NCBI GenBank assembly: GCA_044220635.1
Contig: JBGAQP010000015.1
Span: 28,832 to 92,831 of the forward strand
Length of the DNA: 64,000 bases
Source of the DNA: JBGAQP01 sp044220635
Lineage (GTDB): Bacteria; Pseudomonadota; Gammaproteobacteria; Burkholderiales; Usitatibacteraceae
Direction: 5' to 3'
A program made the translations under genes and the position numbers. Below are positions 43,567-51,839 of the stretch, piece after piece (the first letter of the stretch is position 1; every line of letters starts with the position of its first letter). Under the pieces are notes generated by a model. That model was given only the letters and a program-made list of their open reading frames with translations, did not search any database and was not told the DNA's origin.

Positions 43567-44064
43567 ATGTCCATCACGCAACGCACCGTCCCCTGCCTCT
43601 GGTTCGACAGCCAGGCCGAGGAAGCCGCCAACTTCTACGCCGGCATCTTCCCGGGATCGCGCATCCTCCACGTTTCGCGCTACACGGAGGTCGGGAAGGA
43701 ATTCCACGGCAGGGCCGCGGGCTCGGCGATGGCCGTGGAGTTCGAGCTCGACGGGCAGATGTTCACCGCGCTGAACGGCGGCCCGCAGTTCAAGTTCACC
43801 GAGGCGATCTCGCTGCAGGTGCGCTGCGAGACCCAGGACGAGGTGGACCACTACTGGGACCTGCTCTCCGAGGGCGGCGACCCGAAGGCCCAGGCCTGCG
43901 GCTGGCTCAAGGACAAGTACGGGCTCTCGTGGCAGGTCGTCCCCGTCGTGCTCTTCGAAATGATGAGCGACCCGGACCCGGCACGTGCGAAGCGGGCGAC
44001 GGAAGCGATGTTCGGCATGAAGAAGTTCGACATCGGCAAGCTGCGCACCGCAATGGAGGGCTAA
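43567..44064 (+). CDS. VOC superfamily protein (PhnB-like)
   Basis: 165 residues. The VOC/3-demethylubiquinone-methyltransferase-like start ITQRTVPCLWFDSQAEEAANFYAGIF, FELDGQMFTALNGGPQFKFTEAISL and CGWLKDKYGLSWQVVP are typical of the PhnB-like group. Metal-dependent in relatives; substrate unknown. Confidence 0.92.
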   Translation: MSITQRTVPCLWFDSQAEEAANFYAGIFPGSRILHVSRYTEVGKEFHGRAAGSAMAVEFELDGQMFTALNGGPQFKFTEAISLQVRCETQDEVDHYWDLLSEGGDPKAQACGWLKDKYGLSWQVVPVVLFEMMSDPDPARAKRATEAMFGMKKFDIGKLRTAMEG

Positions 44065-44073
44065 TCCACCAAG

Positions 44074-44144
44074 AAAATGGGGACAGTCCCCATTTATGCT
44101 CTGTAATCTGTGTTACACGACTTAAATGGGGACTGTCCCCATTT
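44074..44144. repeat. REP pair F
   Basis: 71 bases; linker GTAATCTGTGTTAC. Followed by GATTGCTGTAAC (44145-44156), again a trailing half unit. Starts 9 bases after the VOC gene stop. Confidence 0.92.
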
Positions 44145-44192
44145 GATTGCTGTAACAATCACGCGTCCCTTGCCTCTCGTGGCTACCCAATC

Positions 44193-45110
44193 GTGAACAC
44201 GAATCGCTCGACGCCCTTTGCCCTCATCCTCCTTGCCCTCGCCGCCTACCTCTCCGCCCTCGCGCAGCCCGGCGATGCGTCCTCCAAGCGGGCGCTGTAC
44301 CGGGAGGTCGCGTTCCAGGAGCTCACCCGCCGGCCCATCGGCGCGCCGGTCTCCTCGGGCCCGGTAATCGGCCTGCGCGAGGACCAGGTGCGCGCGAAGG
44401 CGAAGTACACCGGCAAGTCGCGCGAGATGACGAAGCCGGACACACGGCTCCTGGACGCGTGGACGCTCTCGAAGCGCTTCACGAAGCCGGGCGAGAAGTC
44501 GCGCTGGTTCGAGTTCGAGTTCACCGACGGCACGAAGAGCGCCTGGCTGCCTGCATTCGCCCTCCTCGCCCCGGCCTTCATGGGCGCGAAGGCGGGCGAC
44601 GAGTTCGAGCTCTTCGTCCATCGCTTCGACGCGCCTATGGCGGGGCCGGAGCTCGCCGGATCCGAGGCGGTGGTGATGGACGCGATTCGCGGCCGGCCCG
44701 GCAGCGTGGCGGCGGCGCAGCGCCCGGTCTTCCACGAAGGCGGGCTCTTCTTCAGCTACCTGGGCGCGCGGCTCGGCATCGGCGTGAAGCCCGGCGGCGC
44801 CTCGGCGGTCACGGTCGGCGCGAATCCGGAGGAGGCCACCGCGTTCGTGCTGGACCTCGAGAATCCCGGCCACAGCTCGGCGCGCATCGAAGTGGCGGGC
44901 CTCAGTGGGCCGGGCACCTACGCCCCGAAAGCCCTTTCCATCAAGCTGCCGTCGGGCGGATCGGCGGGCGGCGGGCAGAACATCGTCGAGGTCTCCGGCT
45001 GCCGCGTGAAGGTCGCGCGGGCGAACCCGTGGGAAATCTCGGGCACGCTCGAATGCCCCCCAGGCGAGCACAGCCCGTCGCGCGCGGAGTTCAGTGTCAA
45101 GGCGCGGTAA
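44193..45110 (+). CDS. exported hypothetical protein
   Basis: 305 residues from GTG 44193, the only start that yields the signal peptide (NRSTPFALILLALAAYLSALA). No ribosome site is visible; REP F lies just upstream. Soluble mature part with EKSRWFEFEFTDGTKSAWLPAF and a C-terminal beta region (SGCRVKVARANPWEISGTLECP). No family recognised. Confidence 0.65.
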   Translation: MNTNRSTPFALILLALAAYLSALAQPGDASSKRALYREVAFQELTRRPIGAPVSSGPVIGLREDQVRAKAKYTGKSREMTKPDTRLLDAWTLSKRFTKPGEKSRWFEFEFTDGTKSAWLPAFALLAPAFMGAKAGDEFELFVHRFDAPMAGPELAGSEAVVMDAIRGRPGSVAAAQRPVFHEGGLFFSYLGARLGIGVKPGGASAVTVGANPEEATAFVLDLENPGHSSARIEVAGLSGPGTYAPKALSIKLPSGGSAGGGQNIVEVSGCRVKVARANPWEISGTLECPPGEHSPSRAEFSVKAR

Positions 45111-45112
45111 GC

Positions 45113-45134
45113 AAGAGGGGTCTGACCCCTCTTA
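45113..45134. repeat. hairpin of a third REP-like family (GGGGTC-T-GACCCC)
   Basis: Perfect 10-bp stem AAGAGGGGTC / GACCCCTCTT around one T, right after the stop at 45110. Its end contributes the TAA stop (45134-45132) of the convergent reverse-strand gene. A degenerate copy follows the stop at 47509. Confidence 0.8.
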
Positions 45135-45530
45135 CTTCATGCGGTCGCAGATGGGGGCGAACTGCTCGAGCTCGATCACTTTCGTCGCGGGCTTGGCGCG
45201 CAGCCGCTCGTCGGCCGCCGCCGGGTCCTCGTCCTGGGAAGCGAGGAACGCGATGATGGAGTGCTTCTTCGCCGGGTGCTCCTCGAGCATCGCGATCCAC
45301 GGGCCCGCGCCGCGCACCTTCGCGAGGTTGCGGACGCTGCAAAGCAGGAAGAAGGACGAGCCGACCGAGGAGCCGACTGTGCGGATGTCGATGCGGATCA
45401 CCGACGAGCGGGGCAGCCTCTCGACCTCGCTCACCACGATGTCCATCCGGCCCTCGGGCGCGATATCCTTCGACCACGCCTCGAAAAGCGCCTCGCCCGC
45501 CGCGACCAGAAAGCCCGCCGTGAGAATCAC
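45132..45530 (-). CDS. hypothetical protein adjoining a REP
   Basis: 132 residues from GTG 45530; immediately upstream lies REP G, so there is no ribosome site and the true 5' end may have been lost. Sequence has a short hydrophobic start (ILTAGFLVAAGEAL), a beta-rich middle (MDIVVSEVERLPRSSVIRID) and a C-terminal Cys pair (FFLLCSV, FAPICDRMK). No family recognised. Confidence 0.55.
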   Translation of the reverse strand: MILTAGFLVAAGEALFEAWSKDIAPEGRMDIVVSEVERLPRSSVIRIDIRTVGSSVGSSFFLLCSVRNLAKVRGAGPWIAMLEEHPAKKHSIIAFLASQDEDPAAADERLRAKPATKVIELEQFAPICDRMK

Positions 45531-45534
45531 AAAC

Positions 45535-45605
45535 AAATGGGGACAGTCCCTATTTATGCGCTGTAACACAGATTACAGAAATCAAATGGGGACTGTCCCC
45601 ATTTT
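45535..45605. repeat. REP pair G, filling a divergent intergenic gap
   Basis: 71 bases with one mismatch in the first hairpin (CCCTATTT). It occupies almost the whole space between divergent genes starting at 45530 and 45586, and its second hairpin contains the ATG (45586-45588) of the right-hand gene. Confidence 0.92.
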
Positions 45606-47094
45606 CTCTTTTTCTCTGCTCGTCTTCGCGATATTGCTCACCGTTTCCGCAGCCGAGGCGCGGCAGGAGAAGGTGCCGGCGGCGGGGTTCGACGCGCTGG
45701 TAGATCCGGCGGCGAAGGGGGTGCGGGCGGTGCCGGCGACGCTCACGGGGAACCGGCGGCCGGTGGACGAGGCGCGGCGCGCGGACCTGAACGCCTGGTT
45801 CGCGAAAGACAAGCGCGGGCCGGACATGGCGCTCCTTCTCGACACCGAGCTCGAGGTCGAGGACGGCGGGCGACGCGCGTGGGTCCCGGCAAGCGCGGCC
45901 GCGGAGGCCGTGCACCGCGGCAAGGCGGGCGATCCCGTGACGCTCGTCGTCGAGACGATCGCGGGCGGCGGGGGCAAGCGCTTCGCCATCGCCCCGCGCA
46001 TCGAGTGGGGGCGCATCCACTCCGCGCTCGAGCTGCCGGCCGACGAGCCCACGCTCACGGAAGTGATGCGGCTTCGCTACGCCCGCGGCCTCCTCGGCCA
46101 GGTCCGCCAGTGCGCCGCAGCGAAGCGCGGCCCCGCGGGATTTCCCGCCACGCTCGACGACGCCACGCCCGCGCGCTGCATCCCGCCCGGCCTCCTGAAG
46201 CGACCCGTCTTCGGCTACCGCTTCCTCTACGAGGCGGGGCCGCCGGGCCCGGACGGCGCCGCGCGCCTCTTCTTCGCCTGCGCGATCCCCGGCACGCGCG
46301 GCCAGAACAGCTCGGAGATGGCCGCCGACGAGGAAGGCGATTTTCCCCCCATGGGCATGGGCGGCACGGGCCGCGTCGCGAACTGCATGCTCGCCCTCGC
46401 CCAGGCCGGCGGCGGCTTCGCCCTGCGCGCCGTCAAGAACTGCCTCGTCCTTCACGCCGCGGCGCAGCGCGCGAGAGGCGGCGCGAACGCCTATCCGCCC
46501 GACCTCACCACGATCGCGGCCGCCGGGTGCGAAGCGCCGGTCTTCAAGGTCCTCGGACCGAACGAGGTCGAGGTGAAGGAGCAGCGGGTGGCCTACACGC
46601 CGAAGTCCACGGGCTCCCCGGCTCGCGTCGCCGGCTTCTCGCTCGACGCCGAGTGGCAGTACGCCACGGGCACGTTCCTCCACCTCGACGAGTCGGGCCT
46701 CGTGCGCATCGCGCTCGCCCGGCCCGCGGGCCCGAAGGACCGCACGCAGGAGGAGGAAATCGCGCAACAGGGTGCGGACGCGGAGCGCGCGAAGGCCGAA
46801 TACCCCGCGGACCGCGCGAAGTGCGAAAAGGGCGACCTCGCCGCGTGCAACGCCGCCGCGGCCAAGGCGTGGATCGCTCGCGAGAGCCAGCACTCGTTTC
46901 CCCTCTGGGAGCGCGCCTGCGCGGGCGGCGACCGCGAGGGCTGCGTGATGGCGAAGAGCAAGCCCTACGGTGCGCGGCAGTTCGATCGCGTCCTCTACAC
47001 CCGCACCGCCTGCTTCCGCGGCGACGCCGAGGCCTGCGGGAAGATTCCCGCCGCCGTGGCCGCGGCGCGGCTGCCGGCCGTTCCCGGTGACTGA
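45586..47094 (+). CDS. exported hypothetical protein starting inside a REP
   Basis: 502 residues. ATG 45586 belongs to REP G, yet it gives a good signal peptide (MGTVPIFSFSLLVFAILL then TVSAAEA), and no other in-frame start does. The mature protein has a ~130-residue beta-like N-part, Cys-rich middle (VRQCAAAKRG, FACAIPG, NCMLAL) and a C-terminal Sel1-like stretch (CEKGDLAACNAAAAKAW, ACAGGDREGC). Function unknown. Ends in an 8-base overlap with the next gene. Confidence 0.7.
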   Translation: MGTVPIFSFSLLVFAILLTVSAAEARQEKVPAAGFDALVDPAAKGVRAVPATLTGNRRPVDEARRADLNAWFAKDKRGPDMALLLDTELEVEDGGRRAWVPASAAAEAVHRGKAGDPVTLVVETIAGGGGKRFAIAPRIEWGRIHSALELPADEPTLTEVMRLRYARGLLGQVRQCAAAKRGPAGFPATLDDATPARCIPPGLLKRPVFGYRFLYEAGPPGPDGAARLFFACAIPGTRGQNSSEMAADEEGDFPPMGMGGTGRVANCMLALAQAGGGFALRAVKNCLVLHAAAQRARGGANAYPPDLTTIAAAGCEAPVFKVLGPNEVEVKEQRVAYTPKSTGSPARVAGFSLDAEWQYATGTFLHLDESGLVRIALARPAGPKDRTQEEEIAQQGADAERAKAEYPADRAKCEKGDLAACNAAAAKAWIARESQHSFPLWERACAGGDREGCVMAKSKPYGARQFDRVLYTRTACFRGDAEACGKIPAAVAAARLPAVPGD

Positions 47095-47509
47095 GCTCAC
47101 TTCCCTCGATGCCGCCAACGCCACCGTGTGGCGCTGGCTCGCGATCTCGTGGGTGCTGGGCGCGCTCGTCTTCGCGCTGCATCCCCTCGGGCGGGACGGC
47201 GGCGGGGGGCGCGTGAGCGCGGACATCGCGCCCCTCGTGCTCGGCATCCTCGTCTGCTCCATCCCGTACGCGATCGTCGCCGCCTTGCTGCGCGCGCGTC
47301 CCGCGATCGGGCGCGTGATCGCGGTCGGCGCCGCCTTCGCCGCGGCGGTGCTCGTCGTTCCCGCGGTCGGTCTCGCGACGCTGCTCGCCTGGTGGGCCTA
47401 CAACTTGCTCCAGAACCTCGCCGCCATTGGCTACGCCGCGAGCCTCGTCATGATCGCCCGCCGCGCCGAGCAGGCCCGCCGCCTCGCGAAAGCTCGGCCC
47501 GGCACCTGA
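47087..47509 (+). CDS. small multi-span membrane protein
   Basis: 140 residues from GTG 47087, overlapping the upstream gene by 8 bases. Four hydrophobic spans with a short charged C-terminus (RRAEQARRLAKARPG). No family recognised; coupled translation suggests it works with the protein before it. Confidence 0.65.
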   Translation: MTELTSLDAANATVWRWLAISWVLGALVFALHPLGRDGGGGRVSADIAPLVLGILVCSIPYAIVAALLRARPAIGRVIAVGAAFAAAVLVVPAVGLATLLAWWAYNLLQNLAAIGYAASLVMIARRAEQARRLAKARPGT

Positions 47510-47525
47510 AAGGGGTCGGACCCTT
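47510..47525. repeat. degenerate hairpin of the GGGGTC family
   Basis: AAGGGGTC-G-GACCCTT directly after the stop at 47509, related to 45113-45134 but with one base bulged, and immediately before REP pair H. Confidence 0.5.
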
Positions 47526-47530
47526 CCCGG

Positions 47531-47602
47531 AAAATGGGGACAGTCCCCATTTAAGCTCTGTAATCTGTGTTACACGATTTAAATGGGGACTGTCCCCATT
47601 TT
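47531..47602. repeat. REP pair H
   Basis: 72 bases, linker GTAATCTGTGTTAC, inverted relative to C and D. Rightmost copy seen in the window. Confidence 0.93.
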
Positions 47603-47670
47603 CCGGGCGTTGACCCGCCCACGGGCGGGGCAGAGAATGCCTCCTCCACCCGACAACGAGGAGATACGCC

Positions 47671-47964
47671 ATGGCCACCTTCATCGCGCTCGCGAACTTC
47701 ACCGACCAGGGCATCCGCAGCGTGCAGGACACCACGAAGCGCGCGGACGCCGTCCGCGAGCTGGCGAAGAAGCACGGCGTCACCATGAAGGAGATTTACT
47801 GGACGCTGGGCAGCTTCGACATGGTGGTCGTCTTCGAGGGCGCGGACGACGCGGCCATGACCGCGGTGGGGCTCGCGATCGCCAAGGCCGGCAACGTCCG
47901 CACGCAGACGCTGCGCGCCTTCGGCAAGGACGAGATGAACGCGATCCTCGCGAAGATCGGCTAG
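47671..47964 (+). CDS. GYD domain protein
   Basis: 97 residues. Compact ferredoxin-like GYD fold: TFIALANFTDQGIRSVQDT, VRELAKKHGVTMKEIYWTLG, SFDMVVVFEGADDAAM. The family is small and of unknown function, often stress- or redox-linked. Head of a same-strand run. Confidence 0.9.
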   Translation: MATFIALANFTDQGIRSVQDTTKRADAVRELAKKHGVTMKEIYWTLGSFDMVVVFEGADDAAMTAVGLAIAKAGNVRTQTLRAFGKDEMNAILAKIG

Positions 47965-47979
47965 GAGCCGCCGCCACCC

Positions 47980-48345
47980 GTGAAGGACCTCTCGAAGCTC
48001 GACCGCGTCATCGCGGACGCCCGCCGGAAGATGGACGCCCGCGCCGAGACCTATCGCGAGCAGGCCCTCAAGCTCTACCCGTGGGTCTGCGGGCGCTGCG
48101 GGAGGGACTTCACGCACGCGAACCTGCGCGAGCTCACGGTGCACCACCGCAACCACGACCACGACGACAACCCCGCGGATGGCAGCAACTGGGAGCTCCT
48201 GTGCCTCTACTGCCACGACAACGAGCACCAGCGGCAGCTCGAGGCCGCGGTCGCGCGCGGGGGCAACGCCGGACTGTCGAGCGTGGCCACCCACAGTCCC
48301 TTCGCGGACCTGAAGGCGATGCTCGAGCGCAAGAAAGGAAGCTGA
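47980..48345 (+). CDS. yajD: HNH nuclease, YajD type
   Basis: 121 residues from GTG 47980. Metal-binding knuckle WVCGRCGRDF and the HNH core LRELTVHHRNHDHDDNPADGSNWELLCLYCHDNEH with both Cys pairs. Strong match to YajD, a stand-alone HNH nuclease of unknown target. Lies 15 bases after the GYD gene. Confidence 0.9.
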   Translation: MKDLSKLDRVIADARRKMDARAETYREQALKLYPWVCGRCGRDFTHANLRELTVHHRNHDHDDNPADGSNWELLCLYCHDNEHQRQLEAAVARGGNAGLSSVATHSPFADLKAMLERKKGS

Positions 48346-48352
48346 GCCGACC

Positions 48353-48838
48353 ATGTCATCGATCGCCCCGACTCTCCGCACGGCCGCCTTCGCGCTCGCC
48401 ATCGCCGCCCTCGCGCTCTCCCGCGCCGCCGACGCGCAGACCGTCTACAAGTGGGTCGACGAGAAGGGCCGCACGCACTACTCCGAATCCCCGCCGCCGG
48501 AGCAGAAGGGCAAGGCCAAGGCGGTGAAGATCGACACCACGCCCCTCGGAGGCCCGGACGCCCCCAAGCCGGTCGAGAAGAGCTGGAAGGAAAAGGAGCT
48601 CGAATCGCGCCAGAAATCGGTGACGAGCGCCGAGGACCTGCGCAAGCACGAGGAGATCGCGAAGGCCGAGGCCTCGAAGAAGCAGCGCTGCGAGAACGCC
48701 CAGGAGGCGCTCCGGCGTCTCTACATGCAGGTCCCCGTCTATTCCCGGGACAAGGACGGCCAGCGCCGCTACCTCGAGGACCAGGACCGCGAAGCCGCGA
48801 TCGCGAAGGAGAAGAAGATCGTGGCGGAGAACTGCTGA
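48353..48838 (+). CDS. DUF4124 exported protein
   Basis: 161 residues with signal peptide (TLRTAAFALAIAALALSRAADA) and the DUF4124 core TVYKWVDEKGRTHYSESPP, common in Beta- and Gammaproteobacteria. Then a helical Lys/Glu-rich tail with two Cys. Probably a periplasmic protein of unknown role. Confidence 0.9.
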   Translation: MSSIAPTLRTAAFALAIAALALSRAADAQTVYKWVDEKGRTHYSESPPPEQKGKAKAVKIDTTPLGGPDAPKPVEKSWKEKELESRQKSVTSAEDLRKHEEIAKAEASKKQRCENAQEALRRLYMQVPVYSRDKDGQRRYLEDQDREAAIAKEKKIVAENC

Positions 48839-48851
48839 GCGCGGCACGCGG

Positions 48852-49238
48852 ATGGCGATCCGCATCGTGCGGCTGGGAACGCCCCGCGCGCCGGGCGAGG
48901 GCCCGCGCCTGGGCACCGTCCGCCGCCCGCCGCGCGGGGTGCGCAAGGAGGACTACGCCTCCGGCGACTGGTACGACGTCTGGTACCCCAACCTCTCGCC
49001 GGGCGCGGACACGGTGAAGATGGCCCTGGGCGCGAACGCCGACCGCGAGTGGGCCGCCTTCGTGAAGCGCTTCCGCACGGAGATGGCGAAGCCCGATGCG
49101 AGCCGCACGCTCGACGTCCTCGCGAAGCTCTCCCACACGGCGGACTTCTCCCTCGGCTGCTACTGCGAGCGCGAGGAGCGCTGCCACCGCTCGGTGCTGC
49201 GCGAGCTGCTGGTGGAGCGCGGCGCGAAGATCCTCTGA
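48852..49238 (+). CDS. DUF488 family protein
   Basis: 128 residues with the YeaO-like DUF488 pattern: RIVRLGTPRAPGEGPRLGTVRRPPRG, YDVWYPNLSPG, WAAFVKRFRTEMAKP and the Cys cluster GCYCEREERCHRSVL. Function unknown. Sits 13 bases before the O-methyltransferase. Confidence 0.9.
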   Translation: MAIRIVRLGTPRAPGEGPRLGTVRRPPRGVRKEDYASGDWYDVWYPNLSPGADTVKMALGANADREWAAFVKRFRTEMAKPDASRTLDVLAKLSHTADFSLGCYCEREERCHRSVLRELLVERGAKIL

Positions 49239-49251
49239 CCCCGGAAGGCCC

Positions 49252-49926
49252 ATGACGCAGGACACCTGGAACGCCGTCGACCGTTACATCGCCGACACCC
49301 TCCTGCCGCCCGATCCCGCGCTGGAGGCCGCCGTGAAGGCGAGCGACGCCGCGGGGCTGCCGCCCATCGCCGTCGCCCCGAACCAGGGCAAGCTCCTCCA
49401 CCTCCTCGCCCGGGCGATGGGCGCGCGCCGGATCCTCGAGGTGGGAACGCTCGGCGGCTACAGCACGATCTGGCTCGCCCGCGCGCTGCCCGAGGGCGGG
49501 CGCATGGTGACGCTCGAGTTCGAGCCGAGGCACGCCGAGGTGGCCCGCGCGAATCTCGCGCGCGCGGGCCTCGCGGACCGCGTCGAGGTGCGCGTCGGGC
49601 GCGCGATCGACTCGATGCCCGGGCTCCTCGACGAGGGCCTCGCCCCGTTCGACCTCGTCTTCATCGACGCGGACAAGGTGGGTTACCCCGATTACCTCGC
49701 GTGGTCGCTGAAGCTCACCCGCAAGGGCAGCCTCATCGTCGCCGACAACGTCGTGCGCAACGGCAAGGTGGCGGACGCCGCGAGCACGGACGCGAACGTG
49801 CAGGGCGTGCGCCGCTTCAACGCGATGCTCGCCGCCGAGCCGCGCGTGGAGGCGACCGCGATCCAGACCGTCGGCGTGAAGGGCTACGACGGGCTCGCCT
49901 TCGCCCTCGTCGTGGCCGATCCCTGA
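49252..49926 (+). CDS. O-methyltransferase (class I SAM, catechol-type)
   Basis: 224 residues. SAM motif RILEVGTLGGYSTIWLAR, acidic loop VTLEFEPRHAEVAR, metal/SAM Asp in LVFIDADKVGYPDYL and IVADNVVRNG. The family methylates caffeoyl-CoA or catechol-like substrates with Mg. Its last 43 bases overlap the convergent SCO1 gene. Confidence 0.93.
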   Translation: MTQDTWNAVDRYIADTLLPPDPALEAAVKASDAAGLPPIAVAPNQGKLLHLLARAMGARRILEVGTLGGYSTIWLARALPEGGRMVTLEFEPRHAEVARANLARAGLADRVEVRVGRAIDSMPGLLDEGLAPFDLVFIDADKVGYPDYLAWSLKLTRKGSLIVADNVVRNGKVADAASTDANVQGVRRFNAMLAAEPRVEATAIQTVGVKGYDGLAFALVVADP

Positions 49927-50582
49927 CGCGGCGTCGCGACGAGCGCGCCCGAGAGCACCTCGCGCACCAGCTCGGCCATGCGCTCGCCCGAGGTGCCGGG
50001 CGGGAAGTAGGCGAGGTACTTCCCCTCGCGGTCGATCAGGTAGGTGAACGCGGTGTGGTCGATGAGGTAGGGCCGGCCGTCGGGCGGCTGCACCTTGCCG
50101 AACCAGGTCTTCCAGGAGGTCGCCACCTTCCGGACCTCCTCCACGCTCCCGGTGAGCGCGATGAGCCGCGGGTGGAAGGCGGCGGCGTAGGCGCGCAGCA
50201 CCTGCGGCGTGTCGCGTTCCGGGTCGAGGGTGACGAAGAGCGGCTGCAGCTTCGCCGCGTCCCGGCCCATCGCCTTCATGAGCCGCGCGATCTCGAGCAG
50301 GTCCGTGGGGCACACGTCCGGGCAGTAGGTGTAGCCGAAGTAGAGCAGCACCACCTTGCCCCTGAAGCTCGCGAGGCTGCGCCGGCGGCCCTCGGCGTCG
50401 GTGAGCGTGAAGGGCCCGCCCACGGGCTTGTCGGTCATCAGCTCGTTCATGAGGCGCGCGGCCTCCTCGCGCCCCGCGGCCTCGGCCGGGAACGCGCGCT
50501 CCTGCCCGAAAGAAACGGCCGCGGCCCCCGAGAGGACCGCGGCCGCGACGTACGACGCGAGGGCGAGGGAGCGACCCGCCAC
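49884..50582 (-). CDS. SCO1/SenC family copper chaperone
   Basis: 232 residues from GTG 50582, immediately after the upstream stop (TGAGTG). N-terminal anchor LALASYVAAAVLSGAAA, then the SCO thioredoxin fold with YTYCPDVCPTDL (Cu-binding CxxxC) and the distal His in IDHTAFTYLID. Helps insert copper into cytochrome oxidase; no oxidase genes are in the window. 3' end overlaps the O-methyltransferase. Confidence 0.9.
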   Translation of the reverse strand: MAGRSLALASYVAAAVLSGAAAVSFGQERAFPAEAAGREEAARLMNELMTDKPVGGPFTLTDAEGRRRSLASFRGKVVLLYFGYTYCPDVCPTDLLEIARLMKAMGRDAAKLQPLFVTLDPERDTPQVLRAYAAAFHPRLIALTGSVEEVRKVATSWKTWFGKVQPPDGRPYLIDHTAFTYLIDREGKYLAYFPPGTSGERMAELVREVLSGALVATPRQGSATTRAKASPS

Positions 50583-51692
50583 TCAGGCCCCGAACAGGTA
50601 CTCGGTGCCCGTGGTCGAGGTGACCATGTGGTCGGGCAGCAACTCGCGCAGCGCCTGCACCATGCCCGGGCCGGAGCAGTGCATCGGGATGACCACGTCG
50701 GGATTCATGGCCTTCAGTTCCGCGACCGTCTTCTTCACGTAGTCGTCCACGGCCGGGAAGAGGTGGAATCCGCCCATCACCGCGTGCACCTTGCTCACGC
50801 CCGAGACCTTGATCGCCTGCTGCACGGTGTTGACGATGCCCGCGTGCCCGCACGAGGAGATCACCACGAGCCCCCGGTCCTTCACGTTGAAGCAGGTGCC
50901 GTGCTCGTGCAGGTGCTGGTCCTGCACGGGCTTGCCGCCGGCCTTCGCGTTCGCCTCGGGCATGTCGCAGCCCAGGCCGTCCTTCTTCCAGTACTCGACC
51001 AGCGTGTTGGGCAGCACCTTCTCGAAGCTCTTCCTCTCGATGGTGCCGGTGGAGAACGCGTGGCCCTGGATGACCGTGGGCTGCTCGCACATCACGATTT
51101 TCACCTTCAGGGCCTCGAGCTCGCGGCGGTCGAGCACGCCCCAGTCGCTGAAGTGGCCCGGCGTGCCGCTCGCGGTCTTGCGGTTGCAGAAATTGTCCTC
51201 GCCGCCCGCGTAGATCGTGAGGTCGTCGGGCAGCTTCGCGCGGTTCGCCTTGAGGTAGCCGATGAGGCCGCCGAAGTGGTCGAAGTGGCCGTGGGAGAGA
51301 ATGAGCGCGCGCGTCTTCGCCGCGTCCACGCCCATGATCTCCATGTTGTTGAGCAGCGCCTGCGTCGTGTAGCCGTAGTCGAGCATCATCTGCCGCGAGT
51401 CGGAGCCGACGCGCGATTCCAGGGCGAGGGCGAGCCCCCACTCGTTGTGGATCGCCTTGCGGTAGTCGGCGGCCGAGATGAACGCCGCGCGCTTCACCTT
51501 GACGTGCTTGTTGGTCCCGGGCTTGGGCGTGTCGTAGCTGCTGTCGGTGAGCACCTTGACGCTGAGCGCATCGACCGTCGGCACGGACCCGCCCTGGAGC
51601 AGGCTGGCGAGGCTCGACCCGGAGAGCGTCAGCTGGGCAAGGCCTGCGGAGCCGGCGAGCAGCACCTGGCGGCGCGTGAATCGGAGGTTCAT
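50583..51692 (-). CDS. metallo-beta-lactamase-fold hydrolase, exported
   Basis: 369 residues. Tat-like leader (FTRRQVLLAGSAG) and an MBL fold: SHGHFDHFGGLIGYLKA (HxHxDH) and ISSCGHAGIVNTVQ (third metal His), later GGFHLFPA and PMHCSG. The SSCGHAGIVN form is shared with 7,8-dihydropterin-methyl-aminobenzene-phosphate-synthase-like hydrolases. Directly abuts the SCO1 gene, so the two are likely cotranscribed. Confidence 0.88.
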   Translation of the reverse strand: MNLRFTRRQVLLAGSAGLAQLTLSGSSLASLLQGGSVPTVDALSVKVLTDSSYDTPKPGTNKHVKVKRAAFISAADYRKAIHNEWGLALALESRVGSDSRQMMLDYGYTTQALLNNMEIMGVDAAKTRALILSHGHFDHFGGLIGYLKANRAKLPDDLTIYAGGEDNFCNRKTASGTPGHFSDWGVLDRRELEALKVKIVMCEQPTVIQGHAFSTGTIERKSFEKVLPNTLVEYWKKDGLGCDMPEANAKAGGKPVQDQHLHEHGTCFNVKDRGLVVISSCGHAGIVNTVQQAIKVSGVSKVHAVMGGFHLFPAVDDYVKKTVAELKAMNPDVVIPMHCSGPGMVQALRELLPDHMVTSTTGTEYLFGA

Positions 51693-51839
51693 GCGGGTCT
51701 CCTCGTGTGTTGTCGTTCGAAACGCCGTGTCGCGGCCGGCGGGGAGCCAAGGCTATGCGGTTTGCACGGCGCTCGCAACCGGGGCCCGCGCCGACGCGGG
51801 TTTGACCCCTTCGGGCCGCGCGGAGAAAATCGGCCTGCC

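Noticed and set aside
18412..47602. REP pairs as CRISPR repeats or as rho-independent terminators
   Set aside because: They are palindromic pairs at scattered sites with no regular spacers, and have no T-run after the stem except by chance; the RAYT gene explains them.
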